The notes beneath the pieces are model-generated. The model saw nothing but the letters and a program-made list of their open reading frames with translations, had not been told where the DNA came from and did not search any database. The translations under genes and the position numbers were made by a program. Of a DNA stretch of 64,000 nt, positions 23,761 to 31,642 are shown in pieces (the first letter of the stretch is position 1; each line of letters starts with the position of its first letter). This stretch comes from Celeribacter baekdonensis B30 (GTDB lineage: Bacteria > Pseudomonadota > Alphaproteobacteria > Rhodobacterales > Rhodobacteraceae): positions 62,001 to 126,000 of the forward strand of contig NZ_AMRK01000008.1 of the NCBI RefSeq assembly GCF_000299875.1. Reading direction: 5' to 3'.

Positions 23761-24780
23761 TTAGCGCCGCTGCGGTGCGACTTGTCCATCCGGCATCCCG
23801 CCATCATGTCTGCCTGGATCGTACAGTGTCGCTTGGGCGCGGCCGTCGTGTTTTGATCCGTAGAGGGCCAGATCCGCATCGTGAATCATTTTGTCAGCGC
23901 TCGGAGACGCGTAGAATTCCGTGGTTGTGATCCCGATAGATCCTGAAATCCGGCAGACTGTATCCTGATATGGGATCGGTTCCTCAAGCCGGGCAATAAT
24001 CCGGGAGGCTGTGCGCATCAGCCGGTCATGATCAACAAACTTATTGAAAACCAAAACAAATTCATCGCCTCCCACCCGTGCCACCATGTCGTCTCCACGG
24101 GTTTCTTCCAATAGAATTTTCGCCACCCGTTGCAACACTGTATCGCCTGCGGCATGGCCAAGCGTGTCATTGACGGATTTGAAGTAATCGAGATCAAGGT
24201 GCATCAGGGCAAAATGGACACCGCCGCGCAACATCCGATCCAGAACATAGTCCATCGCACGTCGATTTTTCAGCCCGGTGAGCGTATCGGTATAGGCCTG
24301 TTCTTCGGCAGCGACCTTTGCACCTTGCAGACGTGCGTTGAGCTGTTTGGTTTCTTCAAGAACCGCCGATTTCGCCTCAACCAGATAAAGCATTTCAATC
24401 GCCAGGTCGGTGTGAGCAAAATCTCCCGAGGTCAGTCGATAATCGGCCACAGCGTCGAGGATCGAGATGCCAAAAGACAGGTTCAAAATGTTGAGATTGG
24501 CGCCGTCAATGGCAATGGCCATCCCTTTCAGCGGGGTCGAAATACCGGACGTGAAGTTCAGATAGAGTTTCGTTGACAATGGCACAGGCCCATCGCCCGT
24601 CCCGCGCCCGTTGTCGCGAACGGAAAACACCTCACTGATTGTTTTGCCAATCAACGTATCGGCCCTGCGCAGTTTGCCAAGCGTCGGGCCGACAAATTGG
24701 ATGATCCCATCATCGTCATAAATGAGTCCCATGGGCATCAAGGCACAAACGGAGGTGGGATCAAATGTTGCGTGTTTCAT
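23761..24780 (-). CDS. Diguanylate cyclase with N-terminal HNOBA-like domain
   Basis: A 339-residue cytoplasmic signalling protein that should make cyclic di-GMP. The N-terminal part (about 5-135) resembles the H-NOX-associated PAS-like domain (HNOBA): Phe-Asp-Pro...Met-Gly-Leu-Ile-Tyr-Asp-Asp-Asp-Gly-Ile-Ile. A coiled coil (about 133-160) links it to the GGDEF domain, with intact Gly-Gly-Asp-Glu-Phe at 237-241 and an inhibitory site Arg228-Gly-Asp-Asp231 five residues earlier. No EAL domain is present. The ATG at 24780 overlaps the stop of the H-NOX-like gene (ATGA), so the two proteins are made together and the H-NOX-like protein probably controls the cyclase. The longer upstream frame lies within the H-NOX gene and is rejected. 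Confidence 0.9.
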   Translation of the reverse strand: MKHATFDPTSVCALMPMGLIYDDDGIIQFVGPTLGKLRRADTLIGKTISEVFSVRDNGRGTGDGPVPLSTKLYLNFTSGISTPLKGMAIAIDGANLNILNLSFGISILDAVADYRLTSGDFAHTDLAIEMLYLVEAKSAVLEETKQLNARLQGAKVAAEEQAYTDTLTGLKNRRAMDYVLDRMLRGGVHFALMHLDLDYFKSVNDTLGHAAGDTVLQRVAKILLEETRGDDMVARVGGDEFVLVFNKFVDHDRLMRTASRIIARLEEPIPYQDTVCRISGSIGITTTEFYASPSADKMIHDADLALYGSKHDGRAQATLYDPGRHDGGMPDGQVAPQRR

Positions 24781-25376
24781 ATGCCATCCCCAATCCGCCC
24801 GAACAAATCGAAGGCGCGCCCTTCGGCATAGGCGACTTCGAGCAAGTTGATGGTGATCACTTCTTCGCCCGAATCCATCCATCCCGAATGTTCCAGAAAC
24901 ACCAAGGCCCCATAGTCATCCGCCATCGCCCGCATCACGCCAACCATAGCATAGCCAAACCCCGGCATCGCACTTGAACACCGAAGTCGGAATGTCCCGT
25001 CGCCACAGGATTCGACCGAAAGCGTCGGCACCTCAAGATCGGGCAGTGCCAATTTGGCACGCCCTTCCAAGTCATTGAGTGAATATAGAAATTCCGTAAA
25101 ATTTTCGCCGCCAAATCGCAATAATCGGCGGATCGCCTCCACATTTGGATGCGACACCAGATAGGTTCCGAGATCCTCAAGAAAGGTTTCAACAGGTTTA
25201 TGCAAATGCCGCGCCGCCCGGCCCAGCACGTCCAACGTGATCTGATCCGGATAGCTCAGCATGGCTTCGAAGTTTTCAAAGCCAAGATCCGCATTTTCAG
25301 CAATATCCAACCACGCCTGCGCCCCGTAGGTATCACGCAGAAAACATTGGATCGCTCGATTTATCATCCCGTGCAT
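24777..25376 (-). CDS. H-NOX-fold (heme NO-binding family) protein lacking the usual heme ligand
   Basis: This 199-residue protein begins Met-His-Gly-Met-Ile-Asn-Arg-Ala-Ile and follows the bacterial heme NO/O2-binding domain from end to end, including Leu-Leu-Arg-Phe-Gly-Gly-x-x-Phe-x-x-Phe-Leu and Pro-Asp-Leu-x-x-Pro. The proximal heme His (His105 of soluble guanylate cyclase beta1) aligns with Glu104 in Ser-Leu-Asn-Asp-Leu-Glu-Gly. The YxSxR motif that holds the heme propionates is also not present; the segment reads Arg-Cys-Ser-Ser-Ala-Met-Pro. Heme binding in the standard way is therefore doubtful. The operon partner is the HNOBA-GGDEF cyclase. The ATG at 25376 is chosen over the GTG at 25394 because GAGAGG precedes it and the family starts there. 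Confidence 0.85.
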   Translation of the reverse strand: MHGMINRAIQCFLRDTYGAQAWLDIAENADLGFENFEAMLSYPDQITLDVLGRAARHLHKPVETFLEDLGTYLVSHPNVEAIRRLLRFGGENFTEFLYSLNDLEGRAKLALPDLEVPTLSVESCGDGTFRLRCSSAMPGFGYAMVGVMRAMADDYGALVFLEHSGWMDSGEEVITINLLEVAYAEGRAFDLFGRIGDGI

Positions 25377-25486
25377 GACCGGCACGCCTCTCACTTACAC
25401 ATGCGAAAGTCTTACGTGCGCACTCTTAAGAAATTACCAATGTCACCGGGATTTTCCGCGTCACGGGGGCACATATCGGTAAAATC

Positions 25487-26221
25487 CTAAATCTGTCTGT
25501 GGCACAGCCAATCAAATAGGTCTGCGACACTGTCCAAAACCACATCGGCATGGGGCGCAAGCTCATGGGCCTGCGCGACCCCCGTCAAAACGGCAACGGT
25601 CATCATGCCAGCCGCACGTCCCGCCACCAGATCGTGAAGACTGTCACCCACCATCACACAGCCCGAAGGGGCGACGCCAAGCCGTTCGGCCGCGCCCAAA
25701 CACGGCCCCGGCGCAGGTTTGCCGCCATAGCCACTATCATAGCCGACCACTGCGGAAAAATGCGCCAACACATCCATTTGCCGCAGATGATCATGGGCCG
25801 AAGCCTCGAAATCATTGGTCACGACAGCAAGCGCATACCCCGCCTGTGTCAGAGCGGCACAGATGTTGCCAAGCCCTGGCACAGGCATCGGCAGAAACCG
25901 ATCGGGATCGGCATCGAGCCGGGCCAAAATCTGTTGTCGAGTGAGTTGCGGAAAATGCGGCTGCAACACCTCCAAGACATCTTCGGGCGTGCCCGCGATC
26001 AGCGCACTGTCGGGGTGAAACCGTACCTGTGCCATGTCAAATCCCATCGCCAGCGCCACGGCTTCCGCCTTTTCCCCCGGCCCGCCGCAGATCTCGAGGA
26101 TCACGCCCTGCGCCCATGGCCCCCAACTGCCTTGAAAATCCATCAATGTGCCGTCTTTATCAAACAGGATCGCGGAGATCGCGGACGGGGTTTGCTGTGG
26201 CGTCATTGGAATAAGTGACAT
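25487..26221 (-). CDS. HAD-superfamily phosphatase, phosphoglycolate-phosphatase-like
   Basis: This is a 244-residue cytoplasmic hydrolase. HAD motif I is Phe-Asp-Lys-Asp-Gly-Thr with Asp21 as nucleophile, where most Gph proteins read DLDGT. Motif II is Val-Thr-Asn, the conserved Lys is in Gly-Gly-Lys-Pro, and motif IV is Gly-Asp-Ser-x-x-Asp. A helical cap lies at about 28-95. The set places it with Gph/PGP-type phosphatases acting on small phosphoesters; the substrate is not clear. It is followed upstream by the DUF3572 gene on the same strand, nine bases away, so the two may be cotranscribed. Confidence 0.85.
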   Translation of the reverse strand: MSLIPMTPQQTPSAISAILFDKDGTLMDFQGSWGPWAQGVILEICGGPGEKAEAVALAMGFDMAQVRFHPDSALIAGTPEDVLEVLQPHFPQLTRQQILARLDADPDRFLPMPVPGLGNICAALTQAGYALAVVTNDFEASAHDHLRQMDVLAHFSAVVGYDSGYGGKPAPGPCLGAAERLGVAPSGCVMVGDSLHDLVAGRAAGMMTVAVLTGVAQAHELAPHADVVLDSVADLFDWLCHRQI

Positions 26222-26230
26222 GGATGATCC

Positions 26231-26509
26231 TCAGGTCCAGTGGATGTCTGCGCCGCCCGGAAGCGCCTGACGCGCACGCATCGGATCATGTGGATCAAGA
26301 CCGGTCGCCATGGCACAGGCGTTAACCCATTCATCGTTCATGGTCACGAAATCAAGAACCGCAGAGAGCACGTCCATCTCCGTGGCGCGCATACGCAACT
26401 CCTCCGGGCTCATGCCGCTAGAGCCAAGAAAAATAGGCAAAATTTCTTCATCACCGACCAGCCACGTCAAGGTTTTGAGGGCAATCACCTCGGCGGATTC
26501 CTGCTTCAT
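26231..26509 (-). CDS. DUF3572 family protein
   Basis: This small acidic protein of 92 residues is all helical. It matches the DUF3572 family of alphaproteobacteria: Ala-Leu-x-x-Leu-Thr-Trp-Leu near the start and Glu-Glu-Leu-Arg near the middle. No function is known. A longer frame begins at 26557, but the Met at 26509 (Met-Lys-Gln-Glu-Ser) fits the family length. The HAD phosphatase gene starts nine bases downstream. In many relatives this gene is adjacent to a divergent PleD or DivK response-regulator gene, as it is here, so a cell-cycle or c-di-GMP connection is possible but unproven. Confidence 0.8.
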   Translation of the reverse strand: MKQESAEVIALKTLTWLVGDEEILPIFLGSSGMSPEELRMRATEMDVLSAVLDFVTMNDEWVNACAMATGLDPHDPMRARQALPGGADIHWT

Positions 26510-26639
26510 CTGTGGATAACTCCGTGGGGTTGGAAACGCTTTCTTAACCTTTCTCAACCAAATTCCCTAACAGGTGCAACAGCATTCGACACACGAAACC
26601 CAAAGCCGGCAAAATAACACGGCTCTCTGAGAGGTCCCT

Positions 26640-28025
26640 ATGGCGGGCAGGATTTTGATCGCGGACAACGTGCCGACCAATCGCATCATCCTAAAGGTGA
26701 AACTCGCTTCTGCCTTTTATGATGTGTCTCAGGCGGCCACGGGGTCTGACGCCCTTGCCCGCGCGCGTGAGTTGCGACCAAATCTGATCATTCTGGATGG
26801 CAATCTGGGCGATATGACGGGGTATGCGGTCTGTGCCGCGCTCAAAAAAGACCCGCTCACCGCCCATATTCCCGTCGCCATCATCACCCCGGCCCATGAC
26901 ACGACCGCGCGGATTGCCGCCCTCAAAGCGGGTGCCGATGAGTTCCTCACCAAGCCGCTGGATGAACTGACGCTGACCGCCCGCGTGCGCGCGTTGATGC
27001 GGGCCTCGGCCACTTCTGAGGAATTGCGTCGGCGTAACGAGACGGCCCATGCGCTTGGGTTTTCCGAACCGGCGAGCCATTTTGAAACCCCAGGCAAAAT
27101 CACTCTCATCGGGGCCACAACCGAAGAGGCGATGACCTGGCGCGCTGGTTTGCGCGGCATGACGTCGGATGAGATCGTAATCGAGCGGGGGGATCATGTT
27201 TTGGAGGCGATCTACAATGGGAATGTCTCTGACCTCTATGTGATTTCGGCACAGTTTGGTGGTGGAGCGGAGGGGATTCGGTTGATCTCTGACCTGCGCG
27301 CACGCGATGCGACCCGGACCTGCGGCATCGTCGTTGTGCATGGTCAACAGGACCGGCGCGAGGCATTGATGGCGCTTGATCTGGGTGCCAATGACCTGAT
27401 CACCCGCGGGGCTGACCCGGAAGAAATGGCCCTGCGCCTACGCACGCAAATGCGCCGCAAAAAAGAATCCGATCAACTCAAACAAACCTTTGATGAGGGA
27501 TTGCGTTTGGCAACAATCGACAGCCTCACCGGGTTGTACAATCGCCGCTATGCCCTGCCCCATCTTGAGAAAATCGCTAAGGAATCCCATGAAAACGGGC
27601 AACATTTTGCCTTGATGTTGGTGGATATTGATCGGTTCAAATTGGTCAATGACAGCTATGGTCATGCGGTCGGGGATGATGTTTTGGTCGAGGTGGCGCA
27701 CCGGATGCGCGACAATCTACGCGGTATGGATTTGGTGGCGCGGTTTGGCGGCGAAGAGTTTTTGGTCTGTATGCCGATGACCACGTTGATGGAGGCGCGC
27801 GCCGCCGCCGAACGGTTGCGTGCGGCGATCTGTGCCCGCCCGGTCGCGATCTCAGCCGATGGCACGCCGATCACCGTCTCTGCCTCCATCGGTCTGGCCA
27901 TGGGCGGCGGAATAGGCGGGCAAGCCCCGAAAGTCTCCGATCTGATTGCCATCGCCGATCAGGCACTTTATGGGGCCAAAGCCGAGGGGCGCAATCAGGT
28001 CGCTCTGGGGTCTTACGCGGCCTAA
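26640..28025 (+). CDS. pleD: PleD-like response regulator diguanylate cyclase (REC-REC-GGDEF)
   Basis: This 461-residue protein makes cyclic di-GMP when phosphorylated. The first receiver domain (about 4-120) has Asp9 and Asn10 as metal-site residues, phospho-acceptor Asp53 and Lys105-Pro. A second receiver-like domain (about 153-270) lacks an acceptor Asp and is probably a dimerisation adaptor, as in Caulobacter PleD. The GGDEF domain (about 290-455) has Gly-Gly-Glu-Glu-Phe with an Arg-Gly-Met-Asp inhibitory site five residues before it. It diverges from the DUF3572 gene. Together with the HNOBA cyclase this makes two diguanylate cyclases within 4 kb, with no phosphodiesterase gene next to them. 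Confidence 0.92.
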   Translation: MAGRILIADNVPTNRIILKVKLASAFYDVSQAATGSDALARARELRPNLIILDGNLGDMTGYAVCAALKKDPLTAHIPVAIITPAHDTTARIAALKAGADEFLTKPLDELTLTARVRALMRASATSEELRRRNETAHALGFSEPASHFETPGKITLIGATTEEAMTWRAGLRGMTSDEIVIERGDHVLEAIYNGNVSDLYVISAQFGGGAEGIRLISDLRARDATRTCGIVVVHGQQDRREALMALDLGANDLITRGADPEEMALRLRTQMRRKKESDQLKQTFDEGLRLATIDSLTGLYNRRYALPHLEKIAKESHENGQHFALMLVDIDRFKLVNDSYGHAVGDDVLVEVAHRMRDNLRGMDLVARFGGEEFLVCMPMTTLMEARAAAERLRAAICARPVAISADGTPITVSASIGLAMGGGIGGQAPKVSDLIAIADQALYGAKAEGRNQVALGSYAA

Positions 28026-28040
28026 AGCGTCACGCCAAAA

Positions 28041-28068
28041 TAAAAGGCGCCCGCAGGCGCCTCTTTTA
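28041..28068. terminator. Bidirectional terminator between pleD-like and Metal_resist genes
   Basis: AGGCGCC (28045-28051), loop CGCA and GGCGCCT (28056-28062) form a seven-pair stem with TAAAA before and CTTTTAT after. It lies between two convergent genes and can serve both. Confidence 0.8.
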
Positions 28069-28093
28069 TGCGGTTCCCCCTTTAGGGCGCCTC

Positions 28094-28669
28094 TTAATTC
28101 TGTCTTTGACCGTCGCGCGGCGCAGCATCGCGCACACCATCGCCCGTATGTGGCGAGCGTGGTGGTTTTTTCAGCATGTCCTCAAGGCGCGTCGCATAGG
28201 CGGCACGATCTGAGGCACTCATCTGAGCGATTTGATCGACAACAATCTGTGCGCCGATCTCTTGGCGGCTGGAAAATTTCTGTTGCTGATGCAGCAAAAG
28301 CGTTTCAAAGGCCTGCTGGTCAAACGGCTCGGCCTTCAACGTTGTAATCATCTGCGCGAACATGGCTTTCACCTCGGCCCGTGCCTCGCGCGGGTCCCCG
28401 GCGGAGCGAATAAACATGCGCCCGACATCACGGCGATCTTTGGTTTCCAACGCGCCAACGAAGGGGCCAAAGCCAAAATCGCGCACCTGCATCGCCCGCG
28501 CCCGGTCCACGCCCGCATCCCAGCGCAACAAAGCGCCTGCCACTGTGCCGATCACCGCAAGGTTCAGCGCCAGTGACACCACCAAAACCACACGGCTCCA
28601 GCGAAACGGCTTTTTAAGCGTGCTCTCGGCGGGGCCGTGTTCGGGCGTCATTTGGCTGTCATCCGTCAT
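28094..28669 (-). CDS. Metal_resist (CpxP/CnrX-like) periplasmic heavy-metal sensor protein
   Basis: This 191-residue protein has a cytoplasmic N-terminal tail of about 24 residues, one membrane segment (about 25-47) and a periplasmic helical domain with a long helical hairpin of the Metal_resist type. The hallmark is the helix around Glu-Ala-Arg-Ala-Glu-Val-Lys-Ala-Met-Phe. The C-terminal tail is rich in Pro and charged residues. Such proteins buffer or sense periplasmic stress or metals. It is the last gene in a series with the ECF sigma factor and the anti-sigma-like membrane protein, three bases after the latter's stop, so it is likely part of that signalling unit. Confidence 0.8.
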   Translation of the reverse strand: MTDDSQMTPEHGPAESTLKKPFRWSRVVLVVSLALNLAVIGTVAGALLRWDAGVDRARAMQVRDFGFGPFVGALETKDRRDVGRMFIRSAGDPREARAEVKAMFAQMITTLKAEPFDQQAFETLLLHQQQKFSSRQEIGAQIVVDQIAQMSASDRAAYATRLEDMLKKPPRSPHTGDGVRDAAPRDGQRQN

Positions 28670-28672
28670 GGC

Positions 28673-29098
28673 TTATCCTTCCAAAGCGAGATCGTAGAAA
28701 CTTGGGACCAAGGCATCAAGCGCATCGCCCGCCGATGTCATCTCAACCGTGGCGCTCTCGCTATAGCTGCCCGTCGCCAAATTGGTCACCGTCGATGGCG
28801 CGCCCAATCCAATCGCCAGCCCCGTCACCGCCGCCGTGGCCAATCCCGCCACCGCCCGCCATCCGCCCAGCGCCGCAACCATGGCCGCCAGCATGGGATG
28901 GCGCTGTTTCGGGCGCAGGGACGCGCGACATGTCGCGTCTTGGCGGGCGCGTGTGGCAATTTGGGTTTCCGCATCGGCCATGACCGCGGCCAAAAGCGCA
29001 GTCGAGGGCATCACAGCCTCGTCGCGCGCCTCGGCAAACAGCGCCTCAAGCGATTGATCTAAAAGACCATCTGTCATTTTATCATCACGATGCGTCAT
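28673..29098 (-). CDS. Single-pass membrane protein, probable anti-sigma factor
   Basis: This 141-residue protein has a cytoplasmic part of about 75 residues, a membrane segment near residues 79-99 and a short periplasmic tail. I see no zinc-binding HxxxCxxC motif, so it is not a standard ZAS anti-sigma factor. The location directly after an ECF sigma gene, with a 14-base overlap, supports an anti-sigma role. An alternative start is the ATG at 29077; neither start has a clear ribosome binding site, as expected for translational coupling. The Metal_resist gene follows three bases downstream. Confidence 0.65.
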   Translation of the reverse strand: MTHRDDKMTDGLLDQSLEALFAEARDEAVMPSTALLAAVMADAETQIATRARQDATCRASLRPKQRHPMLAAMVAALGGWRAVAGLATAAVTGLAIGLGAPSTVTNLATGSYSESATVEMTSAGDALDALVPSFYDLALEG

Positions 29099-29678
29099 CT
29101 TCGAACCCCAGTCTGTCGCGCTGCGCGGCCAATGCCTGCGTCAGGGCGCGTTTGCCTCGGGCGGTCAAACTTTCCACCGCCTCGACGCTAATGTCCAACA
29201 CTTCGGCAATCTCAGGATTGCCCAAACCTTCAATGTGGCGCAGCACCACCGCTTCGCGTTGTCGGTCTGGCAATGTCGCCAAAGCCGCGTTCAACGCATC
29301 AATCCGCTCCCGCTGGATCATCACCGCCTCTTGCGAGGGGCGATCATCCTCGGGCTCGGCAATTTCATCCAAGGCATTGCCGCGTTTTTTACGCAGCCGA
29401 TCCGTGCACAGGTTGGTCACCACCCGGTAGAGCCATGTGGTAACCTTGGCCTCGCCCTGTCGCCATTCGGGGGCGATTTTCCACAGCCTGAGCATCGCCT
29501 CCTGAGCCACATCTTCGGCCTCCGCCCGATCACGCAACAGTCGCGCGGCATAGCCCAGAACCTTTGGCGTCAAACGCAACGTCAACGCGCGCGCCGAGGC
29601 CGCATCGCCATTGCCAAAGGCAATCAGCAACGCGTCATCAGAGACATCACTCAGGGCGTCAAAGGGCATATCCATCAC
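29085..29678 (-). CDS. ECF-family RNA polymerase sigma factor
   Basis: This is a 197-residue sigma factor. Region 2 (about 25-95) has Asp-Val-Ala-Gln-Glu-Ala for -10 recognition, and region 4 (about 130-185) has Leu-Pro-Asp-Arg-Gln-Arg-Glu-Ala and a helix-turn-helix. It directs RNA polymerase to its own regulon. The gene overlaps the probable anti-sigma gene by 14 bases and is followed by the Metal_resist gene; the EF-hand gene lies upstream. The first ATG is used, but ATGs two and four codons later are possible. The group resembles sigma units found with metal or envelope stress proteins. The inducing signal is not apparent. Confidence 0.9.
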   Translation of the reverse strand: MMDMPFDALSDVSDDALLIAFGNGDAASARALTLRLTPKVLGYAARLLRDRAEAEDVAQEAMLRLWKIAPEWRQGEAKVTTWLYRVVTNLCTDRLRKKRGNALDEIAEPEDDRPSQEAVMIQRERIDALNAALATLPDRQREAVVLRHIEGLGNPEIAEVLDISVEAVESLTARGKRALTQALAAQRDRLGFEDDAS

Positions 29679-29760
29679 CGGCTATGGCTATCTCAAACTG
29701 TTGGTGGCGTCCACTGTGAGGCGGTGGGGAAGAGAAATCCCTTCCCCGCGCTCCCAACGC

Positions 29761-30324
29761 TTAGTTCCGGCCCTGACCCGGCACTTTCATCCCCGAACGC
29801 CCGTTTTGCATATGGCCCTGCATCCGCTGTTGCATCAGGGCCAGTTCTTCTTGGCTGATCGTGCCATCCTTGTCGCGGTCCAGCCGGTCAAACAGGCTCA
29901 CGCGCGGGGCGTTGCCCATTTCTTCGGCGCTCAACACACCATCGCCATCGGTGTCGCGGTTTTGGATCATGGCTTCGGCGCGCATCTGCATCCGGTTCAT
30001 GCGCTGCGCCTCTTGGTGGGCGAGCAATTCAGCCGCATCCACTGTGCCATTGCCATCCGCATCCACTTCGGCAAACCGCGCCGCTTTGAACGCATCGACC
30101 TCGGCCAAGGACAGTTTGCCATCGCCATCGCTGTCCACGGTGGCAAAATCAAACTCCGGCCCAAACGGCATGAAGCCCTGTCCGCGTTCCATTTTCATAT
30201 CGCCGCGCATCCCGCCCATTTGATCGGGATTGTTCGGACCACCAGCGGCAAACGCCGCGACGGACCCACCCAGCACGGCAAGCAAAGCGAGAGCTGAGAC
30301 AAATGTATTGCGTTTCATGTTCAT
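29761..30324 (-). CDS. Periplasmic protein with four EF-hand loops
   Basis: This is a 187-residue protein with a signal peptide (about 1-26, ending Ala-Phe-Ala-Ala). Four 12-residue EF-hand loops begin with Asp-Ser-Asp-Gly-Asp-Gly, Asp-Ala-Asp-Gly-Asn-Gly, Asp-Thr-Asp-Gly-Asp-Gly and Asp-Arg-Asp-Lys-Asp-Gly; each has Glu at position 12. Met-rich stretches lie before and between the pairs. Calcium binding is the likely activity. The second loop position lacks the Pro of lanmodulin, so a lanthanide-specific role is not indicated. It is 82 bases upstream of the ECF sigma gene on the same strand and may be part of the same unit or its target. Confidence 0.85.
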   Translation of the reverse strand: MNMKRNTFVSALALLAVLGGSVAAFAAGGPNNPDQMGGMRGDMKMERGQGFMPFGPEFDFATVDSDGDGKLSLAEVDAFKAARFAEVDADGNGTVDAAELLAHQEAQRMNRMQMRAEAMIQNRDTDGDGVLSAEEMGNAPRVSLFDRLDRDKDGTISQEELALMQQRMQGHMQNGRSGMKVPGQGRN

Positions 30325-30567
30325 TTCCTTTTCACAGGGTTACTCCTGCGCGCCGCTCCGACCTCGCTTCGAGACCTACATGCAGCGCGCTTTGATACTT
30401 ATGAAACGGGCCACCCTCGCACTTCCGTCGCAAACGGCTCAAATAATGTGAAAGACACTCACCCCCCCCCCGGACGCGACATCGGGACGCAAGGACAAAG
30501 CGCGCAGGTTTGCGTAAGACTTTGTCGCTTAAACTCACGCCCATATCCGCAAAGAGGCGAACCGCAC

Positions 30568-31002
30568 ATGACCGACACGACTCAGGGCCTCAGCGCCACC
30601 CCCTCCTCCCTGTCTGACACCGCCCCGGCGCGTGCAGGCGAACGCGAAATGCGCCCCGCCCTTTTGCGCGGCTGGAAACGGCGCTGCCCCTCCTGTGGCG
30701 GCGGTCCGATGATGAAAGGCTATTTGAAAGTCCGCGACGAATGTCCGGTCTGCGGCGAGGAATTGTTTCATCACCGTGCCGATGACGGCCCCGCCTATCT
30801 GACCATTTTGATTGTCGGCCACCTGATGGCGCCGCTTTTGGGCTGGGCTTTTATCGAATTCCGCCCCGATCCTTTGGTCTTGATCGCGATTTTTGCCACG
30901 GGCACCGTTGCCTTGTCGCTGTTCCTGTTGCCGCGGTTCAAAGGCATGATCGTGGCGTTTCAATGGGCCAAACGGATGAATGGATTTGGCGACGACGCCT
31001 GA
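30568..31002 (+). CDS. DUF983 family membrane protein
   Basis: A 144-residue inner-membrane protein. The N-terminal cytoplasmic part holds two Cys-x2-Cys pairs (Cys-Pro-Ser-Cys-Gly and Cys-Pro-Val-Cys-Gly) that may bind zinc, then two hydrophobic segments (about 77-97 and 100-122). This arrangement defines DUF983. Function is unknown; relatives often lie close to cytochrome oxidase assembly or GNAT genes. The ATG at 30568 is chosen because AAAGAGGCG lies upstream and the family starts there. The end faces a convergent acetyltransferase gene 11 bases away. Confidence 0.85.
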   Translation: MTDTTQGLSATPSSLSDTAPARAGEREMRPALLRGWKRRCPSCGGGPMMKGYLKVRDECPVCGEELFHHRADDGPAYLTILIVGHLMAPLLGWAFIEFRPDPLVLIAIFATGTVALSLFLLPRFKGMIVAFQWAKRMNGFGDDA

Positions 31003-31013
31003 GCGATCCGCCC

Positions 31014-31469
31014 TTATAGCTCTTTGCTGAAATGCACCCGCTGATACCCGTCGCTTTCACCGCGATGGGTCTCGGAAAATCCCAGTTTGGGATATAAAAC
31101 CAGCGGTCCCTCCATCACGACATTGGTATAAACGTCGATACGCTGCGCCCCCATCCTGCGCGCCTGCTCTTCGGCCCGCGTGATCAACAACCGCGCCAGC
31201 CCGCGCCCCTGCGCCGCCTCAGCCACCGCCAGAACATCCAGCATCGCCGTGCCGCCGTCTTGGGCGTAGAGATAGACCATGCCGAGCACCTCCGCGCCAG
31301 CAATGGCCACGCTCACCAACCCCGTCTCAATCAGCGCCCCATAGTCATAAAACACAGGTGCCGGGGGTTTACCGATCTTTGGTGTGTAAATCGCAAAAGC
31401 CTCTGCCACCAAGCACGTCACCGCCTCTGTGTCCGCGCGCGTCGCGAAGCGTAACACGATCTCGTCCAT
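31014..31469 (-). CDS. GNAT-family N-acetyltransferase
   Basis: This 151-residue enzyme should move an acetyl group from acetyl-CoA to an amine. The acetyl-CoA loop is Gln-Gly-Arg-Gly-Leu-Ala (motif A, about residues 87-92), followed by the helix Leu-Leu-Ile-Thr-Arg-Ala. The C-terminal Tyr-Pro-Lys-Leu-Gly-Phe is typical. The substrate is unknown. It lies between a convergent DUF983 gene and a divergent dioxygenase gene, with its own promoter region. Confidence 0.85.
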   Translation of the reverse strand: MDEIVLRFATRADTEAVTCLVAEAFAIYTPKIGKPPAPVFYDYGALIETGLVSVAIAGAEVLGMVYLYAQDGGTAMLDVLAVAEAAQGRGLARLLITRAEEQARRMGAQRIDVYTNVVMEGPLVLYPKLGFSETHRGESDGYQRVHFSKEL

Positions 31470-31642
31470 GCGCGTCCTGTCGTCTCTCTGTCTGCGGTTC
31501 CGCCCAGCCTAACCTTGCCTCAGCCTTCTGGCGAGCCCGTTCTTGCGCACCCCCTGTGCACGTCCCTGTGGCCTCGCTCCGGTTGACAGAGGCACGGGGT
31601 CGCGAAACGGTGTCCCAAATGCCCGACCTTAAAGAGACCGCC

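Noticed and set aside
29761-30324. Lanmodulin-like lanthanide-binding protein
   Set aside because: All four EF-hand loops are canonical calcium loops; none has Pro at position 2, the hallmark of lanmodulin.
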